32,437 bases of DNA from a virus, in IMG/VR virus record IMGVR_UViG_3300009553_000810, positions 1 through 32,437 of that record; one strand, written 5' to 3'. Positions 32,207-32,437 of the stretch are shown in pieces. Both the position numbers and the translations under genes were made by a program. Within the stretch, counting starts at the first letter, position 1. Each line of letters begins with the position of its first letter. Below the pieces are notes generated by a model, which made no database searches, had not been told where the DNA came from, and saw only the letters and a program-made list of their open reading frames with translations.

Positions 32207-32437
32207 ATGCCCGCGACGAATGTCATCTCGTTTCTCGATGCTGGCCGGCGCCGTCTCGCCAAGAAGATCACTGCGCTCGAATCTGAAGTCGAACTCGGGC
32301 TATTGACCCTCAAGGTGATGACGCGCCTGCGATCGTTCCCCGAGATGGAGGGATGCACGATGTCGGGTGACGAGCTGTACAACTTCGTTCGGTCGGCGCT
32401 CAGGGCGCAGCTGATCCTCGACAAGAACCGGAAGTAG
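32207..32437 (+). CDS. Hypothetical protein after the tape measure
   Basis: ATG at 32207 follows the tape-measure stop by 2 bases, so it is co-translated. The product has 76 residues and the stop TAG is the last codon in the window. It is helical and charged (AGRRRLAKKITALESEVELG, then MTRLRSFPEM). No family recognised. Confidence 0.65.
   Translation: MPATNVISFLDAGRRRLAKKITALESEVELGLLTLKVMTRLRSFPEMEGCTMSGDELYNFVRSALRAQLILDKNRK

Overview
The window is GC-rich (about 60%) proteobacterial DNA made almost entirely of accessory genes. No housekeeping gene is present to fix the genus. The tRNA-Ser fragment, the DUF2924/serine-recombinase pair, the IS3-family remnant and the codon use suggest a gamma- or betaproteobacterium, but this is inference. 

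Layout. (1) 1-3898 is the packaging end of a truncated prophage: an unknown protein, a ParB-domain/DNA methyltransferase fusion, a DUF5681 gene whose third codon is amber, and a large terminase. No portal or capsid gene follows. (2) 4192-16353 looks like a defence-type island. Its left part is a two-gene minus-strand operon (PD-(D/E)XK nuclease plus a small secreted protein) facing a regulator that resembles restriction-modification controller (C) proteins, with C-box-like operators between them. Next come a protein with nucleotide-cyclase-like motifs, a decayed XRE regulator, a glycine-zipper lipoprotein, a stand-alone OLD-family ATPase/TOPRIM nuclease, and an AraC-type regulator remnant cut by a decayed IS3-family element. 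The island ends in a 1340-residue protein with a LexA-type winged helix, a PD-(D/E)XK-like domain, a STAND-like NTPase and a long helical C-terminus. That gene has a GAAC-N4-GTTC palindrome just upstream, which suggests autoregulation. Two small minus-strand ORFs follow. (3) 16516-18635 is a DUF2924 protein plus a large serine recombinase, closed by a strong hairpin terminator. (4) From 18858 to the window end is a separate integrated element. It starts at the 3' part of a tRNA-Ser (anticodon CGA) and carries a tyrosine integrase, small DNA-binding proteins, a CHC2 zinc-finger protein, a TOPRIM/DUF3987 primase-helicase-like protein, zinc-ribbon proteins, a DUF1441 (small-terminase-like) protein and a tape-measure protein split by an extra T in a T6 run. 

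How it may work together. Element 4 has the gene order of a phage satellite (integrase, small regulators, primase, small terminase), yet it also carries a full-size tape-measure gene and no capsid, portal or large terminase in view. The island in 2 holds at least three nuclease genes (PD-(D/E)XK, OLD, and the LexA-headed STAND protein). Two of them appear to have their own transcriptional control, one by a C-type protein in trans and one by a DNA-binding domain fused to the nuclease/NTPase itself. The most unusual items are the LexA-headed STAND protein with its matching operator, the C-protein circuit attached to a nuclease without a neighbouring methyltransferase, and the satellite-like element with a tape measure.
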